NCBI RefSeq assembly: GCF_010726765.1
Contig: NZ_AP022601.1
Location: 3,472,001 to 3,536,000 of the forward strand
DNA from: Mycobacterium gallinarum
GTDB lineage: Bacteria; Actinomycetota; Actinomycetes; Mycobacteriales; Mycobacteriaceae
DNA: 64,000 nucleotides
Direction of reading: 5' to 3'
The notes below the pieces were generated by a model that saw nothing but the letters and a program-made list of their open reading frames with translations, ran no database searches and was not told the DNA's origin. A program made the translations under genes and the position numbers. The stretch's first letter is position 1, and every line of letters starts with the position of its first letter. Shown one piece after another: positions 1 to 9,607 of this stretch.

Positions 1-704
1 TACAGCGCCGCCTGCTGATGCGGGTTCTCGCCGTACCGCAGCACCGCTTCGCGCCGGTACGTCGCGCCCGTCCACAGCGGCAGCGACGGCGGTGCGGCAT
101 CGCCTTCGGACGCCAGCACCGACGACATCCACGCCGCGACCGCGACGTCGTATTCGGCGGTGTGCCGGAATGCCAAGGAGGCCAGCTTCTTCCGCTCCTC
201 CAGCGTGAAGCCACCGGAGCGTACCGCGGCGAGCACACCGTCGTAGCCCAGCGGATCGACCACCACCGCGACGCTCGGATGGTTCTTGGCGGCGGCGCGC
301 ACCATCGACGGGCCACCGATGTCGATCTGCTCGACGCATTCGTCTTCGCCCGCGCCGGAGTCGACGGTCTGGGTGAACGGGTAGAGGTTGACGACCACCA
401 GCTCGAACGGCGCGACGCCGAGTTCGGCGAGTGCCGAAACATGTTCGGGCTTGCGCTGATCGGCGAGCAGTCCCGCGTGGACATGCGGGTGCAGGGTTTT
501 GACCCTGCCGTCGAGCACCTCGGGGAACCCGGTGACCTGCTCGACGGAAGTGACCGGAATGCCAGCGTCGGCAATGGTTTTCGCGGTCGACCCGGTGGAG
601 ACGAGTTCGACGCCCGCCTCGTGCAGGCCACGCGCGAGGTCGGTGAGACCGGTCTTGTCGTACACGCTTATCAACGCGCGCCGGATAGCCCTGCGGTCAG
701 TCAT
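1..704 (-). CDS. purH: PurH, bifunctional AICAR transformylase / IMP cyclohydrolase (N-terminal part; rest lies beyond position 1)
   Basis: Reading the minus strand from ATG at 704 gives [20 protein letters not shown], followed by an MGS-like IMP cyclohydrolase domain with the STGSTAKTI phosphate-binding loop and [15 protein letters not shown]. About 234 codons are present, and the reading frame is still open at the window edge, so the transformylase domain is outside. PurH carries out the last two steps of IMP synthesis in the cytoplasm. Its ATG overlaps the purN stop in an ATGA junction, so the two are translationally coupled. The order perM-purN-purH matches the M. tuberculosis Rv0955-Rv0957 order as I recall it. 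Confidence 0.95.
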   Translation of the reverse strand, partial: MTDRRAIRRALISVYDKTGLTDLARGLHEAGVELVSTGSTAKTIADAGIPVTSVEQVTGFPEVLDGRVKTLHPHVHAGLLADQRKPEHVSALAELGVAPFELVVVNLYPFTQTVDSGAGEDECVEQIDIGGPSMVRAAAKNHPSVAVVVDPLGYDGVLAAVRSGGFTLEERKKLASLAFRHTAEYDVAVAAWMSSVLASEGDAAPPSLPLWTGATYRREAVLRYGENPHQQAAL

Positions 705-1330
705 CCCAATGTCGCCTTTCGTCCGGTCCAGGTCACGCCGCGGGTAGCCACCGCGGCCAGCACGTCCACCAGCAGTCGTCGTTCGACGACTTTGATCCGC
801 TCGTGCAGGGAAGCTTCGTCGTCGTCGTCGAGCACCGGCACGGCTTCTTGGGCCAGCAACGGTCCGGTGTCGGTGCCGGCATCGACGAGGTGCACGCTGC
901 ACCCCGTCACCTTGACTCCGTATTCCAGCGCGTCGGGTACCGCGTGTGCCCCGGGAAACGAGGGCAGCAGCGCCGGGTGGGTGTTGATGATCCGGCCCAT
1001 GAAGCGGGAAAGAAAATGGGGCCCAAGGATTTTCATGAATCCGGCAGCCACGATCAAATCAGGTTTCTGCGCTGCGGTCGCGTCGGTGATCGCAGCATCC
1101 CAGGCCTCGCGGTCAGGGTGATCGCGCAGCCGCACGGTATAGCTGGGTACCGATGCCGACGCGGCGATGTCGACGGCCGGGCAGTCGCGATCCACCCCGA
1201 CGGCGATGATGTCGGCCGGGTAATCGCCGCCGGTGGCGTCGAGGAGCGATCGCAGCAGCGAACCGGTACCGGATGCGAGCACCACAACGCGTGCGGGCAC
1301 CTTCGGGGGCACTCGAAGCGGTTGCTGCAC
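701..1330 (-). CDS. purN: PurN, phosphoribosylglycinamide formyltransferase
   Basis: The 209-residue product has the glycinamide ribonucleotide transformylase pattern: N-terminal [16 protein letters not shown], the folate-site segment [18 protein letters not shown] (catalytic Asn/His) and a downstream Asp in [10 protein letters not shown]. It transfers a formyl group from 10-formyl-THF to GAR in purine synthesis. I chose GTG 1330 because it gives the usual family length. No Shine-Dalgarno is visible, but a TAnnnT hexamer lies 7 nt upstream, so a leaderless transcript in addition to read-through from perM is possible. A longer open frame continues upstream, but it runs through perM coding sequence and is not protein-like. 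The stop overlaps the purH start by 4 nt. Confidence 0.93.
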   Translation of the reverse strand: MQQPLRVPPKVPARVVVLASGTGSLLRSLLDATGGDYPADIIAVGVDRDCPAVDIAASASVPSYTVRLRDHPDREAWDAAITDATAAQKPDLIVAAGFMKILGPHFLSRFMGRIINTHPALLPSFPGAHAVPDALEYGVKVTGCSVHLVDAGTDTGPLLAQEAVPVLDDDDEASLHERIKVVERRLLVDVLAAVATRGVTWTGRKATLG

Positions 1331-1340
1331 GCCTGGCAGC

Positions 1341-2846
1341 CTAATCGTCGCGATCGGGCGCCCGGTCCGTGGTCGCGCCCGGCGTGGCTTGATCGTCGGG
1401 GACGTCGTCGACGACGAAGTGGTCCTCGGGATCTCCGAACGCGTCCCGGTGTTCGTTCCGAGGCCGCGGAGGAGCGGCCGGGGGCTCGTCGAACGGTTCG
1501 TCGACGGCCTGCGCTTCGAGGTCGTCGATGGCTGCGTCCGCCTCGGGCTCGAACGCAGGCTCGAAGTCGGCCGCTGACTCGTCGTCGAACGCGGGCTCGA
1601 AGTCCGACTCGGCCTCGAGCTCGGCCTCAAACTCAGTCTCGGATTCGAGCTCGGTCTCGGATTCGAGCGCGGCTTCAGCTTCGGGCTCGGGTTCGGTTTT
1701 GGGCTTGGGAACCCTGACGCGCCTCGCGATGCCACCCGTCATCGCCACGGTCAGCGCCCCGATACCGGCGAACCACAGGAAGAGCGCGGGCCCGAACGTG
1801 GCCTGGTCGACGCCGACATCGCCGAAATTGCCCAGCCGCCCGCCGCCGGCGTAGCCGAGAACGGCCATGATCAGCGTCGCGAGCGCGGCCGCGACGATGA
1901 GCTTGCCGATCGCGGGCAGCAGGGGCAGCGGTCGTCGCGCCGCCTGCTGGCCCAACGCGACACCCGACACCGCGCCGACGATCAACAGCGCCACCCAGAC
2001 CGGGCCCAGCGGTGGAGTCGGCACGGCGGCCAGCACCGGCAGCGCGGGGATGTCACCACCGAAGACGGTGAACGAGCTGAACGTCGCCAACCCGATGTGC
2101 GCACTGGACCCGACGGCGACCGCAGCCGTCCCGACGAGCACGTTGGGGATGTACAGAATCGCCAACAGCGTCAGGCTGAACTGACCGAACACCGAATCGG
2201 TGATCCCGTAGAGATCATGCATCGTCGCCCAGTGCACGATCATCGAACCGGTCATCACGACGCCGGACAGTCCCAGCAGCGCCAGAACGCCTGCACTGGC
2301 AGCCCTAATCGCGTCGGGCAGCCACCCGGGAAGCGGCGATTCCGACAAGACGCGCCTGCCGATGCGCGACCCGACCCCGATCACCGCGCCGGCCGCGTGC
2401 ACCGCCAGGACGCTGCCGAACGCGCGCAGGGCGTCCGGCGTCTGAAGCTGGGTGAACACCGACGCCGCGTCGTGGACGATGGCCAGGGAGATCGCCGCGA
2501 TCAGCAGCGGGCCGCCGACGGCCGATGCGACGACCCACCGCGTGACAAACCAGGAACCCTGCGGCGATGTCGCACGGGCGGTCGCGCGTGCGGTTCCCCA
2601 CACCATGGCGAGCATGGGCAGCAACGGCATCACGCCCAGCTCACTACCGCCGATCGAGATCGGCACCATGTGTACGCCGAGCCACATGCTGGTGATCGCG
2701 CCCAGCGCGCCGGTCATGTCGCTGTTGGCGATCAACAGCTGCAGCAACACCACGGCCGCGATGACGCCCAGCGCCACGATGGACGGCCCGAACGCGACCC
2801 GAAGCAGCTCACGCGCCTGGCGTGTGCCGACTGGCCGGTTTTCCAC
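1341..2846 (-). CDS. perM: PerM-like polytopic membrane protein (DUF6350)
   Basis: The roughly 501-residue protein has about ten hydrophobic membrane segments over residues 20-390, then an acidic, Ala/Glu/Pro-rich cytosolic tail of over 100 residues with repeated [17 protein letters not shown] units. Position next to purN/purH matches Rv0955 (PerM), an integral membrane protein linked in M. tuberculosis to cell division and persistence; this assignment rests on synteny and topology. GTG 2846 is preferred over ATG 2864 because GAGGAG lies 8 nt upstream of it. The tail is encoded by imperfect tandem DNA repeats near 1615-1690 and probably varies in length between strains. Confidence 0.82.
   Translation of the reverse strand: MENRPVGTRQARELLRVAFGPSIVALGVIAAVVLLQLLIANSDMTGALGAITSMWLGVHMVPISIGGSELGVMPLLPMLAMVWGTARATARATSPQGSWFVTRWVVASAVGGPLLIAAISLAIVHDAASVFTQLQTPDALRAFGSVLAVHAAGAVIGVGSRIGRRVLSESPLPGWLPDAIRAASAGVLALLGLSGVVMTGSMIVHWATMHDLYGITDSVFGQFSLTLLAILYIPNVLVGTAAVAVGSSAHIGLATFSSFTVFGGDIPALPVLAAVPTPPLGPVWVALLIVGAVSGVALGQQAARRPLPLLPAIGKLIVAAALATLIMAVLGYAGGGRLGNFGDVGVDQATFGPALFLWFAGIGALTVAMTGGIARRVRVPKPKTEPEPEAEAALESETELESETEFEAELEAESDFEPAFDDESAADFEPAFEPEADAAIDDLEAQAVDEPFDEPPAAPPRPRNEHRDAFGDPEDHFVVDDVPDDQATPGATTDRAPDRDD
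1615..1690 (-). repeat. Imperfect tandem repeats encoding the acidic PerM tail
   Basis: An 18-bp unit, plus-strand form GTCTCGGATTCGAGCTCG, is repeated almost exactly twice around 1636-1672 and is flanked by degenerate copies built from CTCGGCCTC and GACTCGG. It encodes alternating Glu, Ser, Leu and Phe residues. The repeat stays in frame. Confidence 0.75.
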
Positions 2847-2905
2847 TAAGGCCGCTCCTCGCACAAGCTCACACGCGCGCGAAGTTGACGCACGCGCGGC
2901 TCAGA

Positions 2906-3748
2906 CTACGACGGTGGGGGGCCCGACTGCGTGGATGACGCTCCCGATTGCGACGGCATCTGCGCCTGGGTCGTCGGGGTGGAGCTCGACGGCGGCTGCC
3001 CGAAGGTCGGGAAACCGGTCGGAGGGGTCGGGGGCCCGCTCTGCTGACCGCTGGGTTGGCCGGCGGAAAATCCGCCGGTCGATGGGCCGCCACCCTGGTA
3101 ACCGCCGTACTGCGACGGATAACCGGGACGTTGCGACAACCCCTGCTGGTGCTGCGGCGGGCCGCCGTGCTGAGACTGCTGACCGTAGTACGGCGCGCTC
3201 GGCCCGCCGTACTGGCCGTACTGCTGGTCATACCGGGGCTGCTGCGGCGCGGGCGGGGTGATGACGCCCGCATCGAACAGCAGCACCGCCACGGCGACGA
3301 TCGCCTGGAACATGGTGAACGCGATGATCAGGTAGAGGCCCCAGTCGATGGACACGCCCTCTGGCGCTGTCAGCACGATGGCGATCACCAGGAGGAACGC
3401 CAGCACCGACAGCACCGCGACAGCCGCAGGAAATGGCTTCTGCTTCGGCAGCAGCGATACGCCGGCGATCAGCCCGGCCGCCAGCGCCGCGACGACGCCG
3501 AGATCCAGCAGCGTAGGAGTGAAGTAGTCCGCGCCTGCGGTGAACAGCGGCCCGAAGCTGGACAGGTACACGCCCAGGCCGAGGACCGCGACGGCGATGG
3601 TCAGGTACTTCGGCAGTTGGCTCGGACCCGCGGCTGGACCGGGCTCGGGCGCCCTACCGAACTGTTGGGTCGGCGCGGCGAACTGCGTGGTCGGCTGCTG
3701 GGCGGGCGGGTATCCGGGATTGCCGGGCGGACCTTGGGGGTACGACAT
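2906..3748 (-). CDS. 34-kDa antigen-like membrane protein (DUF5336, Rv0954-like)
   Basis: The 280-residue protein starts with a Pro/Gln/Gly-rich leader (MSYPQGPPGNPGYPP), has four membrane segments at about residues 45-165, and ends in a long low-complexity Pro/Gln/Gly/Tyr/Ser tail. This architecture and the place next to perM match mycobacterial Rv0954, the homologue of the 34-kDa antigen of M. avium subsp. paratuberculosis. Function is not established here. ATG 3748 has an AGGAGAGG ribosome site immediately upstream, so the 11-residue longer frame to 3781 is rejected. It is probably a cell envelope or division-associated protein. Confidence 0.8.
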   Translation of the reverse strand: MSYPQGPPGNPGYPPAQQPTTQFAAPTQQFGRAPEPGPAAGPSQLPKYLTIAVAVLGLGVYLSSFGPLFTAGADYFTPTLLDLGVVAALAAGLIAGVSLLPKQKPFPAAVAVLSVLAFLLVIAIVLTAPEGVSIDWGLYLIIAFTMFQAIVAVAVLLFDAGVITPPAPQQPRYDQQYGQYGGPSAPYYGQQSQHGGPPQHQQGLSQRPGYPSQYGGYQGGGPSTGGFSAGQPSGQQSGPPTPPTGFPTFGQPPSSSTPTTQAQMPSQSGASSTQSGPPPS

Positions 3749-3797
3749 GACCTCTCCTGTGCTGGACGGCTTCGAACCCACGCTAGCGCACTCCCGG

Positions 3798-4928
3798 TTA
3801 CCGCGACGCCAGCAAGGGTTCCGCTGCGGAATGTTGCTCGGATTCCTCGATTTCGCGAACCAGCGGCAGCACGCGCGAACCGAAGTATTCGATCTCCTCC
3901 TGGAAATGCAGGAAGCCGCCGAGAATCAGATCGACGCCGCGTTTGCGGTATGCCGCAATGCGTTCCGCGATCTGTTCGGGCGTGCCGATCAATTGCGTGC
4001 GGAAGCCGTCGTTGTACTGAACCAGATCCTCGAATGTGGAGTCCGCCCACATACCACGGCGGTCGGATGTCGAGTTGCCTGCCTGCTGCACGGCGGCGTG
4101 AAATCCCTCAACGGCGGGCCGATTCGCCTTTGCGATGATCTCTCGCAGGACTTCCTTGGCTTCCCTTTCGGTGTCCCTCGCGATGATGAATCCGTTGAGC
4201 CCGACACGGACCTCGCGGCCCACGTCACGAGCGTGATTGCGTACGTCGACGACCTGCTCGGTCAAACCGTCGAAGTCCTTGCCGTTGGAGAAGTACCAGT
4301 CGGCATAGCGGCCGCCATTACGCCGTGCGGCCATCGAGTTGCCGCCCTGGAAGATTTCGGGATTCGGACGCTCGGACGTGTTGACGGGCTTGGGTTTCAG
4401 CGTGAAGTCGTGGATGCGGTAGAAGTCTCCGCGGAAATCCACGTCGCCCTCGGTCCAGATCTTGCGCAGCACTTGCAGGAACTCCGCACTGCGTCGGTAC
4501 CGCTCGTCGTGCTCGAGCCAGGGCTCGCCCAGATGGGTGAATTCGTCCTTGAACCAGCCCGACACGACGTTGACGGCGAATCGACCGCCCGACAGCTGGT
4601 CGGCGGTCGCGCCGAGTTTGGCCAGCACACCCGGCTGCCACAGGCCCGGATGAACCGCGGCGATGACCTTGAGACGCTGCGTGGCCAGCAGCAGCGCGAG
4701 CGAGAAGCTCGTCGATTCGTGCTGAAACTCCGCGCCGTAACTGGCTTCGTAGCGGACCTGGGACAGCGCATACTCGAAGCCGTTGTTCTCGGCGGTGCGG
4801 GCCAGCTTGGCGTTGTACTCGTAGTTCCAGTCGGTGCGCTGCTCGATGTCGCTGGTGACCAGGCCACCGCTGACGTTGGGCACCCAGTAGGCGAACTTGA
4901 TGTGATCGGCGATGCGTTCTGTCGTCAT
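3798..4928 (-). CDS. FMNH2-dependent dimethylsulfone-type monooxygenase (SfnG-like, luciferase family)
   Basis: The 376-residue bacterial luciferase-like TIM-barrel protein contains the SfnG-type segments KFAYWVPNVSGGLV, SGGRFAVNVVSGWFKDEF, PEIFQGGNSMAARRNGGRYADWYFSNG and LGGFLHFQEEIEYFGSRVLPLVRE. SfnG proteins oxidise dimethylsulfone to methanesulfinate with FMNH2, supporting sulfur scavenging. The family assignment is firm; the substrate is inferred. The gene is transcribed away from the F420-type oxidoreductase at 5046, and a KstR-like palindrome lies in the shared intergenic region. No flavin reductase gene is next to it. The start could be ATG 4928 or ATG 4943; neither has a strong ribosome site. 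Confidence 0.82.
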   Translation of the reverse strand: MTTERIADHIKFAYWVPNVSGGLVTSDIEQRTDWNYEYNAKLARTAENNGFEYALSQVRYEASYGAEFQHESTSFSLALLLATQRLKVIAAVHPGLWQPGVLAKLGATADQLSGGRFAVNVVSGWFKDEFTHLGEPWLEHDERYRRSAEFLQVLRKIWTEGDVDFRGDFYRIHDFTLKPKPVNTSERPNPEIFQGGNSMAARRNGGRYADWYFSNGKDFDGLTEQVVDVRNHARDVGREVRVGLNGFIIARDTEREAKEVLREIIAKANRPAVEGFHAAVQQAGNSTSDRRGMWADSTFEDLVQYNDGFRTQLIGTPEQIAERIAAYRKRGVDLILGGFLHFQEEIEYFGSRVLPLVREIEESEQHSAAEPLLASR

Positions 4929-5023
4929 GCTGACCCATCCCATCGCCGGGGCGCCGCGAGGTCATCGGTATGGATCGCGGTGAACGAAACGCCGTTTTGG
5001 GGCCCCGACGTTGCCCTTCGGAC

Positions 5024-5037
5024 TAGAACACGTTCTA
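5024..5037. promoter_or_regulatory. KstR-like operator (perfect TAGAAC-N2-GTTCTA)
   Basis: The 14-bp inverted repeat TAGAACACGTTCTA matches the mycobacterial KstR consensus TNNAACNNGTTNNA at every fixed position. It ends 8 nt before the ATG at 5046 and lies about 95 nt upstream of the divergent SfnG-like start. KstR is the TetR-type repressor of cholesterol/steroid catabolism, relieved by steroid-CoA intermediates. Confidence 0.85.
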
Positions 5038-5045
5038 ATCCTGGT

Positions 5046-5894
5046 ATGGACTACGGGCTCGTACTTTTCACCAGCGACCGGGGCATCGACCCCGCATCGG
5101 CAGCCAAACTCGCCGACGATCACGGTTTCACCACCTTCTACGTGCCCGAGCACACGCACATCCCGATCAAGCGTGAAGCCGCTCACCCCACCACCGGCGA
5201 CGAGTCACTGCCCGACGACCGCTACATGCGCACCCTCGACCCCTGGGTGTCGCTCGGCGCCGCCTGCGCGGTCACCTCGCGGGTGCGGCTGTCCACGGCC
5301 GTCGCACTGCCGGTCGAGCACGACCCGATCACCCTGGCGAAGTCCATCGCCACACTGGATCATCTCTCCGGCGGCCGCGTCTCGCTTGGCGTCGGATTCG
5401 GCTGGAACACAGACGAATTGGCCGACCACAACGTGCCGCCCGGGCGGCGCCGCACGATGCTGCGCGAATACCTGGAGGCCATGCGCAGCCTGTGGACCGA
5501 GGAGGAAGCGTCCTACGAGGGCGAGTTCGTCAACTTCGGTCCAAGCTGGGCCTGGCCAAAGCCGGTTCAGGCGCACATCCCCGTGCTGGTCGGCGCGGCG
5601 GGCACCGAGAAGAACTTCAAGTGGATCGCGCGTTCGGCCGACGGCTGGATCACGACGCCGCGTGATTTCGACATCGACGCGCCGGTCAAGCTGCTGCAGG
5701 ACACCTGGGCCGCGGCCGGTCGTGACGGAGCGCCGCAGATCGTCGCCCTGGACTTCAAGCCCGACCCCGACAAGCTCGCGAAGTGGGCCGACCTCGGGGT
5801 CACCGAGGTCCTTTTCGGCCTGCCCGACAAGTCCGAGGCCGAGGTGGCGGCCTATGTCGAACGGCTGGCGGGCAAGCTCGCTGCGCTCGTCTAG
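5046..5894 (+). CDS. F420-type LLM oxidoreductase (Rv0953c-like)
   Basis: The 282-residue luciferase-like monooxygenase-fold protein has MDYGLVLFTSDRGIDPA, FYVPEHTHIP, LDHLSGGRVSLGVGFGWNTDE and VLVGAAGTEKNFKWIARSADGWI, which are F420-dependent LLM subfamily features. It is expected to use reduced or oxidised F420 on an unknown substrate. Synteny with sucCD and the 34-kDa-antigen gene matches Rv0953c. The KstR-like palindrome at 5024-5037 sits almost on the start codon, suggesting direct repression and a lipid or steroid role. No clear ribosome site precedes ATG 5046. It converges on the thiolase-like gene with only 2 nt between stops. Confidence 0.87.
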   Translation: MDYGLVLFTSDRGIDPASAAKLADDHGFTTFYVPEHTHIPIKREAAHPTTGDESLPDDRYMRTLDPWVSLGAACAVTSRVRLSTAVALPVEHDPITLAKSIATLDHLSGGRVSLGVGFGWNTDELADHNVPPGRRRTMLREYLEAMRSLWTEEEASYEGEFVNFGPSWAWPKPVQAHIPVLVGAAGTEKNFKWIARSADGWITTPRDFDIDAPVKLLQDTWAAAGRDGAPQIVALDFKPDPDKLAKWADLGVTEVLFGLPDKSEAEVAAYVERLAGKLAALV

Positions 5895-5896
5895 AA

Positions 5897-7429
5897 CTAG
5901 GCCGGCGTGGCGGTGTTCTTCTTGCCGTCCGAGGTCACCGAGATCGCCGCGCCCAGCGGGTCACCCGTGGTCATCAGCTTCACGAGGTCTTCGTCCTCGG
6001 TGAGTGCCATGAACCGGCTGTCGTCGGCGTCGAGTCGACCGATGATGACACCCGTGGTGACGGGCCAGTCGTAGCGCACCGAATAGGTCTCGATCCTGCC
6101 CCGACCCTCGGCGTTACGGGTGACCGCCACCTTGGGCAGCGCGGCGATATCCGCCTGCAGCGCCTTGCTGCGGTCGGCTACCCAGTCGGCGGGCTCCGTC
6201 GAGTAGACGCCCACCGAGTACTTGCTCATGACGCCGCCGTTCGCGCCGACGAGACCGAATGTGCCTGGATGGTCTCGCATTTGGCTCACCGTCTCGGCGA
6301 TGCCGTGCAGTGAGTAGCTGTTACCCGGGCCGCCGAAGTACGGCAGACCGCCGGTGAGCGTGAGGCCCCGCGGATCGTCGGCCGCCAGCCCGAACTCGTC
6401 GCACACGGTGAAGACCGGGAACGGGAAGCAGCTGTAGAGGTCGAATGTCGCCACGTCGTCGATGCCGATTCCAGCGACCCGAAGTGCTTCTGCGACAGAC
6501 TGTCTGGCCGATACGCTGATGCTGACATCGACGCGGTCCAGCAGATCCTGTTCGGTCTGGTCGGCATGACCACGCAGGTACACCCAGTTGTCCTCGGACA
6601 CGCCAAGCCGTTGCGCAGCGGCAACCGACATCAGCAGTGCGGCCGCACCTTGGTTCACCTGATCGCGGGCCACCATCAAACGCGGATACGGATCGCAGAT
6701 CATCCGGTTGTCGTCGGTGACCGTGATCAGCTCATCCACCGAACGTTCGACCGGGGATGACGAAAACGGGTTCTTGGCAGCCACTTTGGAGAACGGCGCG
6801 AACAGTTCAGCCATCTGCACGCGGTAGTCGGCGACACTGAGACCCAGTCGGCCGCGGCGCGCGTTGTCCAGCAGGCCGTACTGCACCGGCGCACCGGTCA
6901 GCCCGTGCGTCGCGGTGTACTCGCTCATGTACTGCTCGAAGCCGTAACCCCGGTCCTCGAGCTGGCCCCCGACGGTCTCACTGTGATCTGGCTTGTCGTC
7001 GCGGCGCGCGAAAGTCCGCAACGTGGAGCCGTTCTCGGAACCCAGGATCAGCGCGACCTCGATGTCGCCTGCCGCTATCGCCCCGGCGAACTCCGTCACC
7101 AGCTTCTGCGGTCCGTTGCCGCCGATGGGCTCCAGCACCGCGCGGGCCGGATCCGCGCCGACGCGCCTGGCCACCGACCGAAGGTAGTTGTCCGAACAAC
7201 CCAGCGGCGGCTTCTCGAACGGCGTACAGATCTCGAACTGCCGCAGTCCGACGAACACCTCGATGGCCTTCGCCACGTTACCGGCGTCGACACCGGTGTC
7301 GGCCAGGGCGGCCTGTACCGCAGCCGTCGCCAGCTCCACCGATGACATGCCCCGATAGGAGGGATCGTCGATGCGCTCGGTGAATTGGCCGACACCGACC
7401 AACACCGGCGTGCGCGGATCGACCGCCAT
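5897..7429 (-). CDS. Thiolase-like / lipid-transfer protein (TLP1 type)
   Basis: The 510-residue protein has a thiolase fold (PVLVGVGQFTERIDDP, GDIEVALILGSENGS, TFDLYSCFPFPVF, LPYFGGPGNSYSLHGI, VGANGGVMSKYSVGVYS) plus a C-terminal extra domain from about residue 410 that resembles the OB-like domain of mycobacterial thiolase-like protein 1. The usual nucleophile region, normally Cys-x-Ser-Gly, reads GGNGPQ here, and the late Cys-x-Gly motif is also replaced, so ordinary thiolase chemistry is doubtful. It may act in acyl-CoA or sterol handling. AGGAGGT precedes ATG 7429, and a KstR-like site lies 46 nt upstream. Confidence 0.83.
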   Translation of the reverse strand: MAVDPRTPVLVGVGQFTERIDDPSYRGMSSVELATAAVQAALADTGVDAGNVAKAIEVFVGLRQFEICTPFEKPPLGCSDNYLRSVARRVGADPARAVLEPIGGNGPQKLVTEFAGAIAAGDIEVALILGSENGSTLRTFARRDDKPDHSETVGGQLEDRGYGFEQYMSEYTATHGLTGAPVQYGLLDNARRGRLGLSVADYRVQMAELFAPFSKVAAKNPFSSSPVERSVDELITVTDDNRMICDPYPRLMVARDQVNQGAAALLMSVAAAQRLGVSEDNWVYLRGHADQTEQDLLDRVDVSISVSARQSVAEALRVAGIGIDDVATFDLYSCFPFPVFTVCDEFGLAADDPRGLTLTGGLPYFGGPGNSYSLHGIAETVSQMRDHPGTFGLVGANGGVMSKYSVGVYSTEPADWVADRSKALQADIAALPKVAVTRNAEGRGRIETYSVRYDWPVTTGVIIGRLDADDSRFMALTEDEDLVKLMTTGDPLGAAISVTSDGKKNTATPA

Positions 7430-7474
7430 TACAGACCTCCTGACGCGTGTTAATTCGTCAGGCTAATCGATAAC

Positions 7475-7488
7475 TAGAACGTGTTACT
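7475..7488. promoter_or_regulatory. KstR-like operator (one fixed base different)
   Basis: TAGAACGTGTTACT keeps the T, AAC and GTT positions of TNNAACNNGTTNNA but ends in T rather than A. It lies 46 nt upstream of the thiolase-like start at 7429 in the gap before sucD. The match is weaker than those at 5024 and 26313. Confidence 0.6.
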
Positions 7489-7516
7489 AATTCTGCGGCG
7501 CATCTCACGCCCCGAG

Positions 7517-8431
7517 TCAGAGGCTCTGCAGGATCTCCCGCGCCAGGCGCGCCGTCTCCGACGGGGTCTTGCCCACCTTCACACCGGCGGCCTCGAGGGC
7601 TTCCTTCTTGGCCTGTGCGGTGCCCGACGAGCCCGACACGATGGCGCCGGCGTGGCCCATGGTCTTGCCTTCGGGTGCCGTGAAGCCCGCGACGTAGCCG
7701 ACGACCGGCTTGCTGACGTTGGCCTTGATGTAGTCGGCAGCCCGCTCCTCGGCGTCGCCACCGATCTCACCGATCATCACGATGACCTTGGTCGCCGGAT
7801 CCTTCTCGAACGCCTCGATGGCGTCGATGTGGGTGGTGCCGATGACGGGGTCACCACCGATGCCGATGGCGGTCGAGAAGCCGAAGTCACGCAGCTCGAA
7901 CATCATCTGGTAGGTCAGCGTGCCCGACTTCGACACCAGACCGACCGGGCCCGAGCCGGTGATGTTGGCAGGCGTGATGCCCGCCAGCGCCTCACCCGGC
8001 GTGATGATGCCCGGGCAGTTGGGGCCGATGATGCGGGTCTTCGGCGCCCCGTCGCCACCTTTAGACAGGTTGTACGCCCACGCATAAGCGCTGTCCTGCA
8101 CCGGAATTCCCTCGGTGATGACGACCAGCAGCGGGATCTCGGCGTCGATGGCCTCGATGATCGCGTCCTTGGCGAACTTCGGTGGCACGAAGACGACGGA
8201 CACGTCGGCGCCCGTCTCCTTCATCGCCTCGGAGACCGAGCCGAACACCGGTAAACGGACCTCTTTGCCCTCGCTGTCGACGTGGGACACCTCAGTCCCG
8301 GCCTTGCGGGCATTCACGCCGCCGACCAGCTGGGTACCTGCCTTCAGCATGAGCGCGGTGTGCTTGGTGCCCTCACCGCCGGTGATGCCCTGGACGATGA
8401 CCTTGGAGTCTGCGTTCAGAAAGATCGACAT
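7517..8431 (-). CDS. sucD: SucD, succinyl-CoA synthetase alpha subunit
   Basis: The 304-residue protein carries the CoA-binding N-terminus ([23 protein letters not shown]), the segments [13 protein letters not shown] and [11 protein letters not shown], and the active-site phosphohistidine loop [11 protein letters not shown] near the C-terminus. With SucC it makes succinate, nucleoside triphosphate and CoA from succinyl-CoA in the TCA cycle. It follows sucC after a 12-nt gap, with AAGGGA before ATG 8431, so the two form an operon. The length is usual for the family. Confidence 0.97.
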   Translation of the reverse strand: MSIFLNADSKVIVQGITGGEGTKHTALMLKAGTQLVGGVNARKAGTEVSHVDSEGKEVRLPVFGSVSEAMKETGADVSVVFVPPKFAKDAIIEAIDAEIPLLVVITEGIPVQDSAYAWAYNLSKGGDGAPKTRIIGPNCPGIITPGEALAGITPANITGSGPVGLVSKSGTLTYQMMFELRDFGFSTAIGIGGDPVIGTTHIDAIEAFEKDPATKVIVMIGEIGGDAEERAADYIKANVSKPVVGYVAGFTAPEGKTMGHAGAIVSGSSGTAQAKKEALEAAGVKVGKTPSETARLAREILQSL

Positions 8432-8443
8432 ATCAAGATTCCC

Positions 8444-9607
8444 TTACTTATTCGCCAGCTCGGCGGCTTTGTCGGCACCGGCGTCCATGGTGTCGGCCTG
8501 GATGACCAGCGGGTGATTGGCCTCGGCCAGGATGCGGCGCCCCTCTTCGACGTTGTTCCCGTCGAGACGGACGACCAGCGGCTTGTTGGCCTCGTCACCG
8601 AGAATCTTCAGCGCGTTGACGATGCCGGTCGCGACCGCGTCGCAGGAGGTGATGCCGCCGAACACGTTCACGAAGACGCTCTTGACCTGAGCGTCATTGA
8701 GGATGACGTCCAGACCCGCGGCCATGATCTCGGCCGACGCGCCGCCACCGATGTCGAGGAAGTTCGCCGGCTTCACTCCGCCGTGCTTCTCCCCCGCGTA
8801 GGCGGTGACGTCCAGTGTCGACATGACGAGCCCGGCGCCGTTACCGATGATGCCGACCGAACCGTCGAGCTTGACGTAGTTGAGGTCGTGCTCCTTGGCC
8901 TTGAGCTCCAGCGGGTCGGTCGCGTCCTTGTCCTCGAACTCCGCGTGACCGGGCTGGCGGAAGTCGGCGTTCGCGTCGAGCGTGACCTTGCCGTCGAGGG
9001 CGAGGATCTGGTCGTCCGGAGTGCGCACCAGGGGGTTGACCTCGACCAGAGTGGCGTCCTCGGCGACGAACACCTCCCAGAGCTTCTGGATGGTCACTGC
9101 GGCCGCGTCGAGCACCTCGGCCGGCAGGTGGCCCTGCTCGGCGATCGAGCGGGCGGTGGCCAGGTCGACACCCTTGACGGCGTTGACGGGCACCTTGGCG
9201 AGCCGCTCGGGCTTGGTCGCCGCGACCTCTTCGATCTCCATGCCGCCCTCGACCGAGCACATCGCGAGATAGGTGCGGTTGGCACGATCGAGCAGGAAGG
9301 AGATGTAGTACTCCTCGGCGATATCGCTGGCCTCGGCGACCAGCAGCTTCTTGACGACGTGACCCTTGATGTCGAGGCCGAGGATGTTCTGCGCGTGGGT
9401 GAACGCGTCGTCGGGAGTCGCGGCGTATTTCACGCCGCCGGCCTTACCGCGTCCGCCGACCTTCACCTGCGCCTTGACCATCACCGGCTTGCCGATCTCC
9501 TCGGCGATCGCCTTGGCGTCCTCGGCGGAATCGGTGACACGGCCAGGTGTGGTCGGCACGTGGTGTTTCGCGAACAGCTCTTTGGCTTGGTATTCGAAAA
9601 GGTCCAT
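8444..9607 (-). CDS. sucC: SucC, ADP/GDP-forming succinyl-CoA synthetase beta subunit
   Basis: The 387-residue protein has the ATP-grasp start [20 protein letters not shown], the nucleotide-binding segment [19 protein letters not shown], metal-ligand region LVEVNPLV and the C-terminal domain signature IFGGI-like [16 protein letters not shown]. It forms the heterotetrameric synthetase with SucD. It is the first gene of sucCD; the promoter should lie in 9608-9880, a region shared with the divergent M23 peptidase gene. AAGGGATG lies about 9-16 nt upstream of ATG 9607. Confidence 0.97.
   Translation of the reverse strand: MDLFEYQAKELFAKHHVPTTPGRVTDSAEDAKAIAEEIGKPVMVKAQVKVGGRGKAGGVKYAATPDDAFTHAQNILGLDIKGHVVKKLLVAEASDIAEEYYISFLLDRANRTYLAMCSVEGGMEIEEVAATKPERLAKVPVNAVKGVDLATARSIAEQGHLPAEVLDAAAVTIQKLWEVFVAEDATLVEVNPLVRTPDDQILALDGKVTLDANADFRQPGHAEFEDKDATDPLELKAKEHDLNYVKLDGSVGIIGNGAGLVMSTLDVTAYAGEKHGGVKPANFLDIGGGASAEIMAAGLDVILNDAQVKSVFVNVFGGITSCDAVATGIVNALKILGDEANKPLVVRLDGNNVEEGRRILAEANHPLVIQADTMDAGADKAAELANK

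Noticed and set aside
18..1121. Long plus-strand open frame at the window start
   Set aside because: It is the mirror of purH/purN; the translation is Arg-rich without family motifs, while the minus strand gives clear PurH and PurN.
1341..1735. Upstream extension of the purN frame
   Set aside because: It runs through perM coding sequence in another frame, is Ser/Arg/Pro low-complexity and would make PurN far too long.
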